A program made the translations under genes and the position numbers. Shown here piece after piece: positions 8,037-16,032 of a stretch of 64,000 bases of DNA (the stretch's first letter is position 1; each line of letters opens with the position of its first letter). The notes under the pieces are model-generated. The model did no database searches. It was not told the origin of the DNA and was given only the letters and a program-made list of their open reading frames with translations. The DNA comes from Pseudaminobacter sp040045035 (GTDB lineage Bacteria; Pseudomonadota; Alphaproteobacteria; Rhizobiales; Rhizobiaceae). The stretch is from assembly GCF_040045035.1 (NCBI RefSeq), contig NZ_JBDZDS010000009.1, positions 192,091 to 256,090 of the forward strand. The letters are read 5' to 3'.

Positions 8037-9191
8037 TCATTTCGCCCGCGACAGACGAATGATCTCACCATTTTCCTCGTCGGTCAGCAGCCAGACGGAG
8101 CTGTCGGGCGCCAGCCGCACGTCGCGGATGCGTCCGAAGGCGCCTTTGAACATGCGTTCCTCGCCAGTGATCTTGCCATGGGCGTCGCGTGTCAGCCGCG
8201 CGACGAGCTCGAATTTCAGCGCACCGACCAGAAGGTCGTCCTTCCACTCGGGGAACATGGTTCCCTCATACACGGCAAGGCCGGACGGCGCGATCGACGG
8301 GGTCCAGTGGTACAGCGGCTGCTCGTAGCCGGGCGCTGCGGTGCCGATGCCGATCTTGGCGCCTGAATAGTCGCGGCCATAGGTGATGATCGGCCAGCCG
8401 TAGTTCTTGCCGGCCTCGGGCTGGTTGACCTCGTCGCCGCCCATCGGGCCGTGCTCGGTGGTGACCAGGGCATGGGTGAGGGGATCGAACACCGCGCCCT
8501 GGATGTTGCGATGCCCCTTGGACCAGAGCGCGGGCAGCCCCTTTTTGCCATCGGCAAAGGGATTGTCGGGCGGGATGGAACCGTCCGGCTCTATGCGCAG
8601 CACGGCGCCGGCGCTGTCATGCATGTCCTGCGCACGCATGGCGTCGCCGCGGTCGCCGGTGCCGACGAACAATGTGCCGTCGGGTGCAAATACCAGGCGC
8701 GACCCGAATTGCAGCGGCGAGGCGGTCTTGCGGGCCATCGAGAAGATGACCTTTACATCCTCCAGGCGGGCACTCTCGCCTTCGCGCACCAGCTTCGCCC
8801 GCGCCACTGCCGTCCCGGCGCCACCTTCGCCAGGTTGGGCGAAGGTGAAGAAGATCAGCCCGTCGGTGTCGAAATGCGGCGACAGCACCACGTCGAGCAG
8901 GCCGCCCTGACCGATTGCCGCTACCTCCGGGACACCAGGAACCGGCTTGGACAGCTTTCCATGCGAAAGGATGCGCATGCGCCCCGACCGTTCGGTGACC
9001 AGCGCATCGCCATCCGGCAGGAAGGCGATGGCCCAAGGGTGCTCCAGCCCCTTCGCCACGACTTCCGCAGTGACCTTGACCTTCTGGGTGTCGAAGACTT
9101 TCGACGCCGCGATGGCGAAGCCGGTGGTGAGCAGGCTTGCGCACAAGCAAAGGAACAGCACTCTTCCGACATGCGCTTTGGTCGTGTTCAT
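8037..9191 (-). CDS. PQQ-dependent sugar dehydrogenase (GSDH/YliI-type, periplasmic)
   Basis: 384 residues from ATG 9191, chosen because it gives a proper signal peptide (GRVLFLCLCASLLTTGFAIA); the frame stays open 27 codons upstream. The mature part is a six-bladed GSDH propeller: LEHPWAIAFLPDGDALVTER, GQGGLLDVVLSP, LFVGTGDRGDAMRAQD, TEHGPMGGDEVNQPEAGKNY and YHWTPSIAPSGLAVYEG. The catalytic His and the calcium/PQQ-site residues of soluble aldose dehydrogenases lie in these motifs. The enzyme oxidises aldose sugars in the periplasm with PQQ. No PQQ biosynthesis genes are present in the window. The ribosome site is weak. Confidence 0.9.
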   Translation of the reverse strand: MNTTKAHVGRVLFLCLCASLLTTGFAIAASKVFDTQKVKVTAEVVAKGLEHPWAIAFLPDGDALVTERSGRMRILSHGKLSKPVPGVPEVAAIGQGGLLDVVLSPHFDTDGLIFFTFAQPGEGGAGTAVARAKLVREGESARLEDVKVIFSMARKTASPLQFGSRLVFAPDGTLFVGTGDRGDAMRAQDMHDSAGAVLRIEPDGSIPPDNPFADGKKGLPALWSKGHRNIQGAVFDPLTHALVTTEHGPMGGDEVNQPEAGKNYGWPIITYGRDYSGAKIGIGTAAPGYEQPLYHWTPSIAPSGLAVYEGTMFPEWKDDLLVGALKFELVARLTRDAHGKITGEERMFKGAFGRIRDVRLAPDSSVWLLTDEENGEIIRLSRAK

Positions 9192-9367
9192 GGTTTCGAC
9201 ATAGGCGGCGCGGCCCATCCGGCAAGCGCCTCCGTGATGGCGTTGAGATTCCGGAATACCGGGGAAAGTCACCGCTTGCGCCCATCGAACGGTGCACGAA
9301 TTTCCGGGGATTGCTTTTTAAGGTGAAAAATCCTCCAAGATTGCTATATTGGGCAGAAATGCATCAG

Positions 9368-9405
9368 ACGGTTCGTGCGGCTTTTGTCGCTGGACCGTTT
9401 TCTTT
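9368..9405 (+). terminator. terminator-like hairpin in the greA leader
   Basis: ACGGT (9368-9372) can pair with ACCGT (9394-9398), enclosing a second small stem (GCGGC/GTCGC), and is followed by a T-rich run (9397-9405). It lies 72 bases before the greA start codon, so it would act as an attenuator or processing point, not as an end-of-gene terminator. The stem is short. Confidence 0.35.
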
Positions 9406-9476
9406 TTGTGCCTACCCGCGTTTTTTACGCATGAGTTGCAACGGGGGGAAGGTGTTTTGAGGAAAGGCAGACTATC

Positions 9477-9950
9477 ATGAACAAGGTCCCCATGACCGCC
9501 GCCGGATTCGAAACGCTGAAGGAAGAACTGCGGTGGCGCCAACAGGACGAGCGTCCGCGCATCATCGAGGCGATCTCCGAAGCGCGCGCGCATGGCGACC
9601 TTTCCGAAAATGCCGAGTACCATGCCGCCAAGGAGGCGCAGAGCCTCAATGAAGGCCGCGTGCACGAGCTCGAGGACCTGATCGCCCGCGCCGAGGTGAT
9701 CGACATCTCGAAGCTCTCCGGCGACAAGATCAAGTTCGGCGCCACCGTCAAGCTGGTGGACGAAGAGACCGAAGAGGAAAAGACCTATCAGATCGTCGGC
9801 GACCAGGAAGCCGACGTGAAGTCCGGGCGCATTTCCATTTCCTCGCCGATCGCGCGTGCGCTGATCGGCAAGGAGGTCGGCGAGACGATCGAGGTCAATG
9901 CGCCCGGTGGCCCGCGCGGCTATGAAGTGGTCGAGGTCAATTTCATTTGA
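9477..9950 (+). CDS. greA: transcription elongation factor GreA
   Basis: A 157-residue protein of standard length. Residues 1-75 form the antiparallel coiled coil with the tip signature SEARAHGDLSENAEYHAAKE, including the acidic Asp and Glu that enter the RNA polymerase secondary channel. Residues 80-157 form the C-terminal FKBP-like domain (IKFGATVKLVDEETEEE, SPIARALIGKEVGETIEVNA). GreA stimulates cleavage of backtracked transcripts. A GAGGAAAGG stretch precedes ATG 9477. The next gene, an LPS core glycosyltransferase, starts on the greA stop codon; the same greA-lpsB order is known from Sinorhizobium, supporting an operon. Confidence 0.97.
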   Translation: MNKVPMTAAGFETLKEELRWRQQDERPRIIEAISEARAHGDLSENAEYHAAKEAQSLNEGRVHELEDLIARAEVIDISKLSGDKIKFGATVKLVDEETEEEKTYQIVGDQEADVKSGRISISSPIARALIGKEVGETIEVNAPGGPRGYEVVEVNFI

Positions 9951-11068
9951 GACCTTCTGCAGTGGCCGACCGAGATGTGGCCGTGACGCCTGGCGCCGCG
10001 ACCACGCATGCAGCTGTGCCCGACATGGCCCAGGTCGAGGTGATTGCGCCGCACATCAAGCGGCGCCTTTCGGGCGTCACTAGCACCGTCATCCAGCTCG
10101 TGCCCATCCAGGCGCGGAGCCTTGGCATCACGACGATCGGGCCGGGCCTGCCCGACAGCCTGCCCAAGATGCGTTGGTGGCAGGTGTTTTCCCTGCTCAA
10201 GCGGCCGCGCTCCGGGCGCAAGCGCATCTGGCATGCAAGGCGCAACATCGAGATGCTGGCCGGCCTGGTCCTGAAGGCGATCTTCCGGGCGCCGATGTCG
10301 CTTGTCTTCACCTCTGCCGGACAGCGCGATCACACGCGCTGGACGAAATTCCTGATCCGCCGGATGGATGCCGTCATCGCCACCAGCAGCAAGGCGGCCG
10401 CCTATCTCAAGGTGCCCAGCACCGTGGTGATGCACGGCGTCGACACCGATAGGTTCACGCCGCCGAAGGACAAGGCCGCGGCGCTGACGGCGCTCGGCCT
10501 CGATCCGACGCGGAACTATGTCGGCTGCTTCGGCCGCGTGCGTCATCAGAAAGGGGTCGATCTCTTCGTCGACGCCATGATCGAGCTTCTGCCGAGCCGG
10601 CCCAACTGGTCGGCGGTGATAACCGGGCGCACGACCGTCCAGCATGTCGAGTTCGAGCAGGAACTGAAGCAGAAGGCCGCGGCAGCGGGACTTGCCGATC
10701 GCATCCTGTTCGTCGGCGAGGTTCCGGACGTCACGCCCTGGTTCGGTGCGATGTCGCTCTACATCGCGCCGCAGCGCTGGGAAGGGTTCGGGCTGACCCC
10801 GCTCGAGGCCATGTCGAGCGGCGTGCCTGTGGTGGCGACCGATGTCGGCGCCTTTTCCGAACTGGTCATCGAAGGCGTGACGGGCAATGTCGTTGCCCGC
10901 GAAGACCTTCCTGCAATAATCGCGGCTTCTGGACGCTTCATGGACGATGAAGCCGCCCGCGGGGCCGCGGCTGAGTCGGCCCTTGCGCATGCGCGCGCGG
11001 ACTTCCCGCTGCGGCGCGAGGCCGAGGGTATTCGCAAGGTCTACGACCGGGTCTGGGCGAAAGGGTAG
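9947..11068 (+). CDS. lpsB: LPS core mannosyl/glycosyltransferase, GT4 family (LpsB/LpcC-like)
   Basis: A cytoplasmic GT-B glycosyltransferase of up to 373 residues. The N-terminal domain has VEVIAPHIKRRLSGVTSTVI and GPGLPDSLP, typical of rhizobial LpsB/LpcC, which add a core mannose to lipopolysaccharide. The C-terminal domain has CFGRVRHQKGVDLFVDAMIE and the donor-site motif EGFGLTPLEAMSSGVPVVAT. The TTG at 9947 shares bases with the greA stop (TTGA) and has GAGGT about 9 bases upstream, implying translational coupling; GTG 9962 is an alternative. Position after greA and near an lpsC-like gene and lrp matches the Sinorhizobium LPS core locus, but the intermediate lpsE/lpsD genes are absent. 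Confidence 0.88.
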   Translation: MRPSAVADRDVAVTPGAATTHAAVPDMAQVEVIAPHIKRRLSGVTSTVIQLVPIQARSLGITTIGPGLPDSLPKMRWWQVFSLLKRPRSGRKRIWHARRNIEMLAGLVLKAIFRAPMSLVFTSAGQRDHTRWTKFLIRRMDAVIATSSKAAAYLKVPSTVVMHGVDTDRFTPPKDKAAALTALGLDPTRNYVGCFGRVRHQKGVDLFVDAMIELLPSRPNWSAVITGRTTVQHVEFEQELKQKAAAAGLADRILFVGEVPDVTPWFGAMSLYIAPQRWEGFGLTPLEAMSSGVPVVATDVGAFSELVIEGVTGNVVAREDLPAIIAASGRFMDDEAARGAAAESALAHARADFPLRREAEGIRKVYDRVWAKG

Positions 11069-11075
11069 AGCAGGC

Positions 11076-11100
11076 CCCGAAAAGCTCCAGACTTTTCGGG
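11076..11100. terminator. symmetrical hairpin between convergent glycosyltransferase genes
   Basis: CCCGAAAAG (11076-11084), loop CTCCAGA, CTTTTCGGG (11092-11100): nine perfect pairs with no long T run. It lies 8 bases after one gene and 20 before the end of the other. It could terminate both weakly, or be a degenerate copy of a rhizobial palindromic element. Confidence 0.5.
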
Positions 11101-11119
11101 CCATCCCGCTCCAGGTCGG

Positions 11120-11914
11120 CTATTCGGACGGCATGCCGTTTCTTGACAGGCGGTAGAGCTTTGCCTCGGTCATGAAGACATAGCTCGAAAGCATGATCGA
11201 ATAGATGAAGCCCGGCGTGCCGCACAGGAAATAGCGCTGGCCGAGATAGAATTTGAGGAACTGCGCCAGCGGCTTCAGCATGATCTTGGAGAGGCCGGAG
11301 GTCTTGCCCCGCCGGTGGCCTTCGAAAGCCTTCAGCCTCGAATAGCCGTTCATCTTGCTGCAGTCCTCCTGGATGGAGAGGTTGCGGAAATGCAGGATGC
11401 GCCCGCGCGGCAGCTTGCGGACCTCTCCGTCGACGATCAGCGATTCATGCACCACGAGGTCCGTGTCGTAGCGTGCGCTGTCCTTACGCACGACGCGCAC
11501 ATGATAGCGGGCGTGCACGGCGGCCGGCGGATAGCCGTAGCCCGGCAGGTATTCCGGTCGCCGGATGGCGTAGCCGGCCACGCCGGGCTGGTCGAGGTCC
11601 AGGTCGAGTAGTTGAGCTTTCAACCGGTCGTCGAGCCGCTCGTCGCTATCGAGGTTGAGGCACCAGGCGGACGTGCACTGCTCCAGCGCGAACTGTTTCT
11701 GCCGGGCGAAACCCAGCCATTCCTGGTGGACAAGCCGGATGGGGAGGCCGCGCGCCCGATAATCCTCGATCAGTTCCAGCGTGCCGTCGGTGGAACCGGA
11801 ATCCACGACGACGATCTCATCGCAGATGTCGAGGCTCTCAAGGCAGGCGCCGAGCACCGCAACCTCGTTCTTGCAGATGATGAAGGCCGAGATCGGCACG
11901 GTTTTGCGCGGCAT
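11120..11914 (-). CDS. glycosyltransferase family 2 (LpsC / WaaE-KdtX-like)
   Basis: 264 residues from ATG 11914, which has GGGGGA eight bases upstream; the longer frame lacks such a site. The N-terminus is a GT-A domain: ISAFIICKNEVAVLGACLES, VVVDSGSTDGT, FARQKQFALEQCTSAWCLNL and the metal-binding LDSDERLD (DxD type). The C-terminal half has RRPEYLPGYG and VHESLIVDGEVRKL, as in KdtX/WaaE-type LPS core transferases, then a membrane-associating segment (FLKFYLGQRYFLCGTPGFIY). The product probably adds a sugar to the inner LPS core at the cytoplasmic membrane. Convergent with the lpsB-like gene; lrp lies upstream on the same strand. Confidence 0.87.
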   Translation of the reverse strand: MPRKTVPISAFIICKNEVAVLGACLESLDICDEIVVVDSGSTDGTLELIEDYRARGLPIRLVHQEWLGFARQKQFALEQCTSAWCLNLDSDERLDDRLKAQLLDLDLDQPGVAGYAIRRPEYLPGYGYPPAAVHARYHVRVVRKDSARYDTDLVVHESLIVDGEVRKLPRGRILHFRNLSIQEDCSKMNGYSRLKAFEGHRRGKTSGLSKIMLKPLAQFLKFYLGQRYFLCGTPGFIYSIMLSSYVFMTEAKLYRLSRNGMPSE

Positions 11915-12098
11915 GCTTTCATCCCCCAGCTGCGGCACGACTGTGTGGATGAGACTATTAAAGAAGGCTGCGATGGTGGTCCAGATCGCGCCTCGGACAG
12001 AATGTCGGGACAAACGGTTTCGCGACCGCAACCTGCCAGCCAGCTTCTGGAAAGTAGTCGTCAGTGCTGGCGATCAGGATGTCAGGAATCGAGAAACT

Positions 12099-12572
12099 CT
12101 ACCCAATCGCCACCAGGCCTTCATCCTTGACCTGGCGGATGGTCAGGGCGGTTCGCACGGTGTCGACGTTGGGGGCCGAGGCGAGGTCCTCGATGACGAA
12201 GTTCTGGAAGGTGGTGAGGTCGCTCGCCACGCAATGCAGCATGAAGTCGGAATCGCCCGAGACCATCCATGCCTGCCGCACGATCGGCCAAAGCCTTGTG
12301 CGGTCGGCGAAGGCCTTCAGTTCCGTCTCGGCATGGTGGTGCAGCCCCACTATGCAGAAGGCCACCACATCCATGCCCAGCGCCGGCGCGTTCAGCAACG
12401 CGCGATAGCCGCGGATGATGCCGGAATCCTCAAGTCGCTTGACCCGCCTCAGGCAGGGCGGGGCCGAGATGCCGACGCGGCGCGACAATTCGACATTGGT
12501 GACGCGTCCCTCGTTCTGGAGCTCGTGCAGGATTTTCCAGTCGATCGCGTCGAGGTCGGCCTTGAGCGGCAT
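12099..12572 (-). CDS. lrp: Lrp/AsnC-family transcriptional regulator
   Basis: 157 residues, family-typical length. The N-terminal winged helix runs LDAIDWKILHELQNEGRVTN, VELSRRVGISAPPCLRRVKR and LEDSGIIRGYRALL. The C-terminal RAM (ligand) domain includes VVAFCIVGLHHH, AWMVSGDSDFMLHCVASDL and VIEDLASAPNVDTVRTALT. Lrp-type proteins form dimers to octamers and respond to amino acids. The gene sits between the LPS glycosyltransferase and trxB (divergent), where Sinorhizobium also has an lrp gene; a role in amino-acid control rather than LPS synthesis is likely. Confidence 0.93.
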   Translation of the reverse strand: MPLKADLDAIDWKILHELQNEGRVTNVELSRRVGISAPPCLRRVKRLEDSGIIRGYRALLNAPALGMDVVAFCIVGLHHHAETELKAFADRTRLWPIVRQAWMVSGDSDFMLHCVASDLTTFQNFVIEDLASAPNVDTVRTALTIRQVKDEGLVAIG

Positions 12573-12833
12573 TGTTGTCTTTCCGATGTGGTGGGCGCAA
12601 GAATCTGTCGCGATCTTGTAATTAAACTATAAGCGGCGTGGCGTCAGGCCCCGGAAATGCCAAATTTTGCGCTACGTGTCGAACCGCTTCGCGGCGGCAT
12701 GATCCGTGCGATGCAAAGCTTTCCGGGGATGGTCGATTCGCCGCCTTGCTGGTCCTGACCCCAACACCTAGATTAGCGCGAAATATCAAATCCGCATCGG
12801 CACATGCCGCTTCCAGTTCATGAAGGCCTTTCC

Positions 12834-13808
12834 ATGACGATCAAACATGCGCCCGTCCTCATCATCGGCTCCGGCCCGGCCGGCTATACGGCCGCCATCT
12901 ACGCCGCGCGCGCCATGCTGAAGCCGGTGCTGGTCGCCGGGCTGGAGCAGGGCGGCCAACTGATGATCACCACCGATGTCGAGAACTATCCCGGCTTCGC
13001 CGACCCGATCCAGGGCCCTTGGCTCATGGGCGAGATGCTCAAGCAGTCCGAGCATGTCGGTGCCGAGATCGTCAACGACGTCATCACCGAGGTCGAGCTC
13101 AATGTGCGGCCGTTCCGTCTGAAGGGCGACTCTGGCACCCAATATACGTGTGATGCGCTCATCATCGCCACGGGCGCCAAGGCCAAGTGGCTGGGCATTC
13201 CCGGCGAGCAGGCTTACATGGGCTTCGGTGTTTCGGCCTGCGCCACCTGCGATGGCTTCTTCTATCGCGGCAAGGATGTCGCGGTCGTCGGCGGCGGCAA
13301 CACCGCCGTCGAAGAGGCGCTCTATTTGTCGAACCTGGCCAAGAGCGTCACGGTCATCCATCGGCGCGACGATTTCCGCGCCGAGCGCATCCTGCGCGAG
13401 CGGCTGGCGCAGAAGGAAAACATCAAGGTCATCTGGAACACGGTGGTGGACGAGATTGTCGGTATTCCTGGCAAGCCGCCGTTGCCGTCCTCGGCAAACG
13501 CCCTGAAGCTGCGCAATGTGGTGACCGGCGCGCAGAGCGAACTGCCCATCGACGGTTTGTTCGTGGCGATCGGCCATGCGCCGGCGGTTGAGCTTTTCGC
13601 CGGCAAGCTGAAGCAGAAGCCCAATGGCTATCTGTGGACCGCGCCGGACTCGACCCGCACCGACGTGCCGGGCGTGTTCGCCGCCGGCGACGTCACCGAC
13701 GACATCTATCGCCAGGCCGTGACTGCGGCCGGCCTTGGCTGCATGGCGGCGCTGGAAGCGGAGAAATATCTCGCTGGCGTCGAAGCGCTCCGTGAAGCCG
13801 CGGAATAG
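12834..13808 (+). CDS. trxB: thioredoxin-disulfide reductase
   Basis: A 324-residue flavoprotein of normal length. FAD site GSGPAGYTAAIYAARA near residue 13; the redox-active dithiol CATC (in SACATCDGFF) near residue 140; NADPH-binding VVGGGNTAVEEALYLSN; and the C-terminal FAD motif VFAAGDVTDDIYRQAVTAAG. It reduces thioredoxin with NADPH in the cytoplasm. ATG 12834 is preferred over the ATG at 12804, because it matches the family N-terminus. The LysR gene follows after 46 bases on the same strand and may be cotranscribed. Confidence 0.96.
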   Translation: MTIKHAPVLIIGSGPAGYTAAIYAARAMLKPVLVAGLEQGGQLMITTDVENYPGFADPIQGPWLMGEMLKQSEHVGAEIVNDVITEVELNVRPFRLKGDSGTQYTCDALIIATGAKAKWLGIPGEQAYMGFGVSACATCDGFFYRGKDVAVVGGGNTAVEEALYLSNLAKSVTVIHRRDDFRAERILRERLAQKENIKVIWNTVVDEIVGIPGKPPLPSSANALKLRNVVTGAQSELPIDGLFVAIGHAPAVELFAGKLKQKPNGYLWTAPDSTRTDVPGVFAAGDVTDDIYRQAVTAAGLGCMAALEAEKYLAGVEALREAAE

Positions 13809-13854
13809 GGCAGAACAGACCGGTACCCGAACAGGCCGGCGCAACGAGGGGAAC

Positions 13855-14751
13855 ATGGCACTCGACTGGGACAAGCTACGCGTGTTTCACGCCGCGGCGG
13901 AAGCGGGTTCGTTCACGCATGCGGCCGAGACACTGCGCCTGTCGCAATCGGCGATCTCGCGTCAGGTGAGCGCGCTGGAGCACGATGTCGGCGTGCCGCT
14001 GTTCCACCGCCATGCGCGCGGGCTGGTGCTGACCGAGCAGGGCGAGATGCTGTTCCGCACGGCGCACGACGTGCTGATGAAGCTGGAATCGATCAAGACG
14101 CGGCTGACCGAGGCGAAGGACCGGCCGTCCGGCGTGCTTCGCGTGACGACAACGGTCGGCCTGGGCGCCGGCTGGCTGACCGAACGCGTGCAGGAATTCC
14201 TCGAACTCTATCCGGAGATCAACCTCCAGCTCATCCTCGCCAACGAGGAGTTGGACCTGACCATGCGCCAGGCCGACTGCGCGCTGCGCCTGCGCCAGCC
14301 CCAGCAGCCCGACCTTATCCAGCGCCGGCTGTTCACGGTGCATTTCCACCTCTATGCCTCGCCGTCCTATGTGAACAAATACGGCAAGCCGGAAAGCATC
14401 GCCGAACTGCGCAATCACCGCATCGTCACCTTCGGCGTGCCGGTGCCCTCGCATCTGAGCGAGCTGAACTGGCTGGAGACCGTCGGCGATTTCGAGGGCG
14501 GCCAGCGCGTGGCCAATCTCCAGATCAACGATATTTTGTCGATCAAGCGCGCGGTCCAGACCGGCGCGGGCATCGCCATGCTGCCCGACTATGTGGTGAG
14601 CAAGGATTCCGGGCTGGTCCAGGTGCTACCCGAAACCGAGGTGCCGTCCTTCGACACTTATTTCTGCTATCCGGATGCGATGAAGAACCAGGCGAAGCTG
14701 CATGTGTTCCGCGACTTCGTCATCGCCAAGGCGCGCAACTGGCCTTACTGA
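13855..14751 (+). CDS. LysR-family transcriptional regulator
   Basis: 298 residues from ATG 13855, with GAGGGG eight bases upstream. The N-terminal helix-turn-helix reads LRVFHAAAEAGSFTHAAETL and LSQSAISRQVSALEHDVGVP. The rest is a periplasmic-binding-protein-like effector domain (GVLRVTTTVGLGAGWLTERV, ASPSYVNKYGKPESIAELRN, GAGIAMLPDYVVSKDSGLVQ). It lies 46 bases after trxB and may share its transcript; a LysR gene downstream of trxB is also seen in related rhizobia. The effector and target genes cannot be deduced. Confidence 0.93.
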   Translation: MALDWDKLRVFHAAAEAGSFTHAAETLRLSQSAISRQVSALEHDVGVPLFHRHARGLVLTEQGEMLFRTAHDVLMKLESIKTRLTEAKDRPSGVLRVTTTVGLGAGWLTERVQEFLELYPEINLQLILANEELDLTMRQADCALRLRQPQQPDLIQRRLFTVHFHLYASPSYVNKYGKPESIAELRNHRIVTFGVPVPSHLSELNWLETVGDFEGGQRVANLQINDILSIKRAVQTGAGIAMLPDYVVSKDSGLVQVLPETEVPSFDTYFCYPDAMKNQAKLHVFRDFVIAKARNWPY

Positions 14752-14778
14752 GCCGGTTGCGCCTTTTCTCCAAATCTT

Positions 14779-15279
14779 TCACGCGCCGCGCCACGGCGTG
14801 AGTCTAGGCACCCAACCCGGAACCGCGCGGCGATAGGCCTCGTATTGGTCGCCGTAGCGCCGCGCCAGCGTCGGCTCCTCGTAGAGGCGCACGAAGGCGA
14901 AAGTCGCCGCCCAGGCAAAAGCGGCATAGACCACGAGCGTCCAGGAGGCGAACAGCAGCGCCTGTCCAAGGATGATCGACAGCACTGCCAGATACATGGG
15001 GTTGCGCACATAGCGATAGGCTCCGCCGACGACCAGCCTTTCGGTCGGCGCAACCGGGGCGGGCGTGCCGGAGCCCTCCAGCGCGAAGCGGGCGAAGGCA
15101 TGGAGGAGCACCCCGACGCCCACGGCGATGAGGAGAACGCCGAGCGGCAGCACTCCGGCCGCGGATGAGAACGGCCGACCATAACGCTGGGTCAAGAGCC
15201 AGGGTGCAACCCCGGCCACGATGCCGGGGGCGATTATCAGGAAGACGGCAGTGCCGGCAATCGCGAGGGGTCTGCGCAT
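14779..15279 (-). CDS. isoprenylcysteine carboxyl methyltransferase-like (ICMT/PEMT) membrane protein
   Basis: 166 residues with four or five membrane helices (about 6-28, 38-60, 96-115, 119-136). The SAM-binding C-terminal signature of the ICMT/PEMT superfamily is present: GAYRYVRNPMYLAVLSIILG, and EEPTLARRYGDQYEAYRRAV ending in VPGWVPRL. Bacterial members methylate small lipids or other membrane acceptors; the acceptor here is unknown. Convergent with the LysR gene. Confidence 0.86.
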   Translation of the reverse strand: MRRPLAIAGTAVFLIIAPGIVAGVAPWLLTQRYGRPFSSAAGVLPLGVLLIAVGVGVLLHAFARFALEGSGTPAPVAPTERLVVGGAYRYVRNPMYLAVLSIILGQALLFASWTLVVYAAFAWAATFAFVRLYEEPTLARRYGDQYEAYRRAVPGWVPRLTPWRGA

Positions 15280-15474
15280 GCATCTTCCCCTTTTCGGCTC
15301 GCGTTAAGGATTCGCGGTTAACCTGCCTAATTATGCGCCAGACATTCAACGGGCTTCGATATGGAAGTCCATCCGCCGTGGCGGAAAAGTGGCGGATTTC
15401 CCTGGCCCCATTGAATGGTCCACGGTTGGACCACAGCCTGCGTCATTTTGCATGGGTGCCTTGCAATGAAGGTG

Positions 15475-15503
15475 CTTGTTTCCTGAGCAGGGGTAGCCCA
15501 TAT
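15475..15503 (+). promoter_or_regulatory. rhizobial sigma-70-type promoter for the downstream sRNA
   Basis: CTTGTT (15475-15480), 17 bases, CCATAT (15498-15503). The rhizobial consensus for housekeeping and sRNA promoters is CTTGAC-N17-CTATAT. A start near 15510 would give a transcript of about 115 bases ending at the terminator at 15600-15627. Confidence 0.5.
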
Positions 15504-15509
15504 AACAGC

Positions 15510-15627
15510 CATCTCCTGGGCGCGTTCCTCCTCCCATTAGCGCCCTAGAGTGTTCCCCTCTGGAGGTTTAGCCTTAATCGGCACTTCCAATCAAACTTAG
15601 CCGGGTCAATTTGATCCGGCTTTTTTT
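15510..15627 (+). ncRNA. candidate trans-acting sRNA with anti-Shine-Dalgarno loop (alpha-r14 / NfeR1-like)
   Basis: Seen: a promoter-like element, then a stem GGGCGC (15518-15523) / GCGCCC (15540-15545) whose 16-base loop exposes CCTCCTCCC (15527-15535). A second short hairpin (CCTC-TG-GAGG near 15557) follows, then a perfect intrinsic terminator (GCCGG...CCGGC, 15600-15620, and seven T). A ~115-nt RNA with CCUCCUCCC in hairpin loops is the hallmark of the alpha-r14 family (NfeR1 in Sinorhizobium), which pairs with ribosome sites of many mRNAs, notably for ABC transporters. Family membership is inferred from motif and architecture only; no open frame occupies the region. Confidence 0.6.
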
Positions 15628-15972
15628 GTGCCCGGAATTTGGGCTGCCTACCAGCAACCCAACGATCGATCGGAACAGGCGCTCGCCATATGCGGTGAAA
15701 TACAACGCCTGCCTCAGCGGCTCGGTTTTTGCCGACGTAACCGTGACATGTAACCTCTCGTAACCTGCCCGGAATGAGCCGCCTCTGCTAGGCAGTCTGA
15801 GGACGCGGCGCTGGATCGTCGGGGGATGGGGGCATCACCCGCTCGGACCAGGCCCAGGCAGCTGCCGCGTCCAACCTCTGGCGCATGCGCGGCGCATTTT
15901 GGGGAAGCGAGTTTGCGGCGGGCCTGACGTGCTGCTTTCCTCCCACATCCATCCGGGGCGGCACGGTCCGCA
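15628..15972. other. non-coding stretch without recognised gene
   Basis: No frame with a ribosome site or a recognisable protein. The one structured element seen is a set of three direct GTAACC repeats (15737-15742, 15750-15755, 15760-15765), the last two with a 10-base period. The upstream stretch 15280-15474 is also non-coding and holds two hairpins, ATCCGCC/GGCGGAT near 15370-15398 and TGGTCC/GGACCA (15416-15433). Confidence 0.5.
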
Positions 15973-16009
15973 AATCGGCGTCCGGACCCAATCCGGACGC
16001 CGATTTTCA
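15973..16009. terminator. strong 14-bp hairpin downstream of the EF-G-like gene
   Basis: AATCGGCGTCCGGA (15973-15986), five-base loop, TCCGGACGCCGATT (15992-16005): 14 perfect pairs. On the plus strand it runs into TTTTCATT; on the minus strand, that of the EF-G-like gene ending at 16033, it is followed by TTTGCGG. It probably terminates the EF-G-like gene. Confidence 0.7.
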
Positions 16010-16032
16010 TTCGCGGCCTGCCAGCGGGGAGG

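Noticed and set aside
15346..15537. Small minus-strand open frames of 61-63 codons upstream of and overlapping the sRNA
   Set aside because: They lie across the hairpin-rich DNA and lack ribosome sites; the region reads better as RNA structure.
15280..15627. 6S RNA, SRP RNA, tmRNA or RNase P RNA
   Set aside because: None of their signature sequences (such as the SRP GGAAGGAAGCA-type loop or the RNase P GAGGAAAGTCC) is present; the anti-Shine-Dalgarno hairpin fits a small regulatory RNA.
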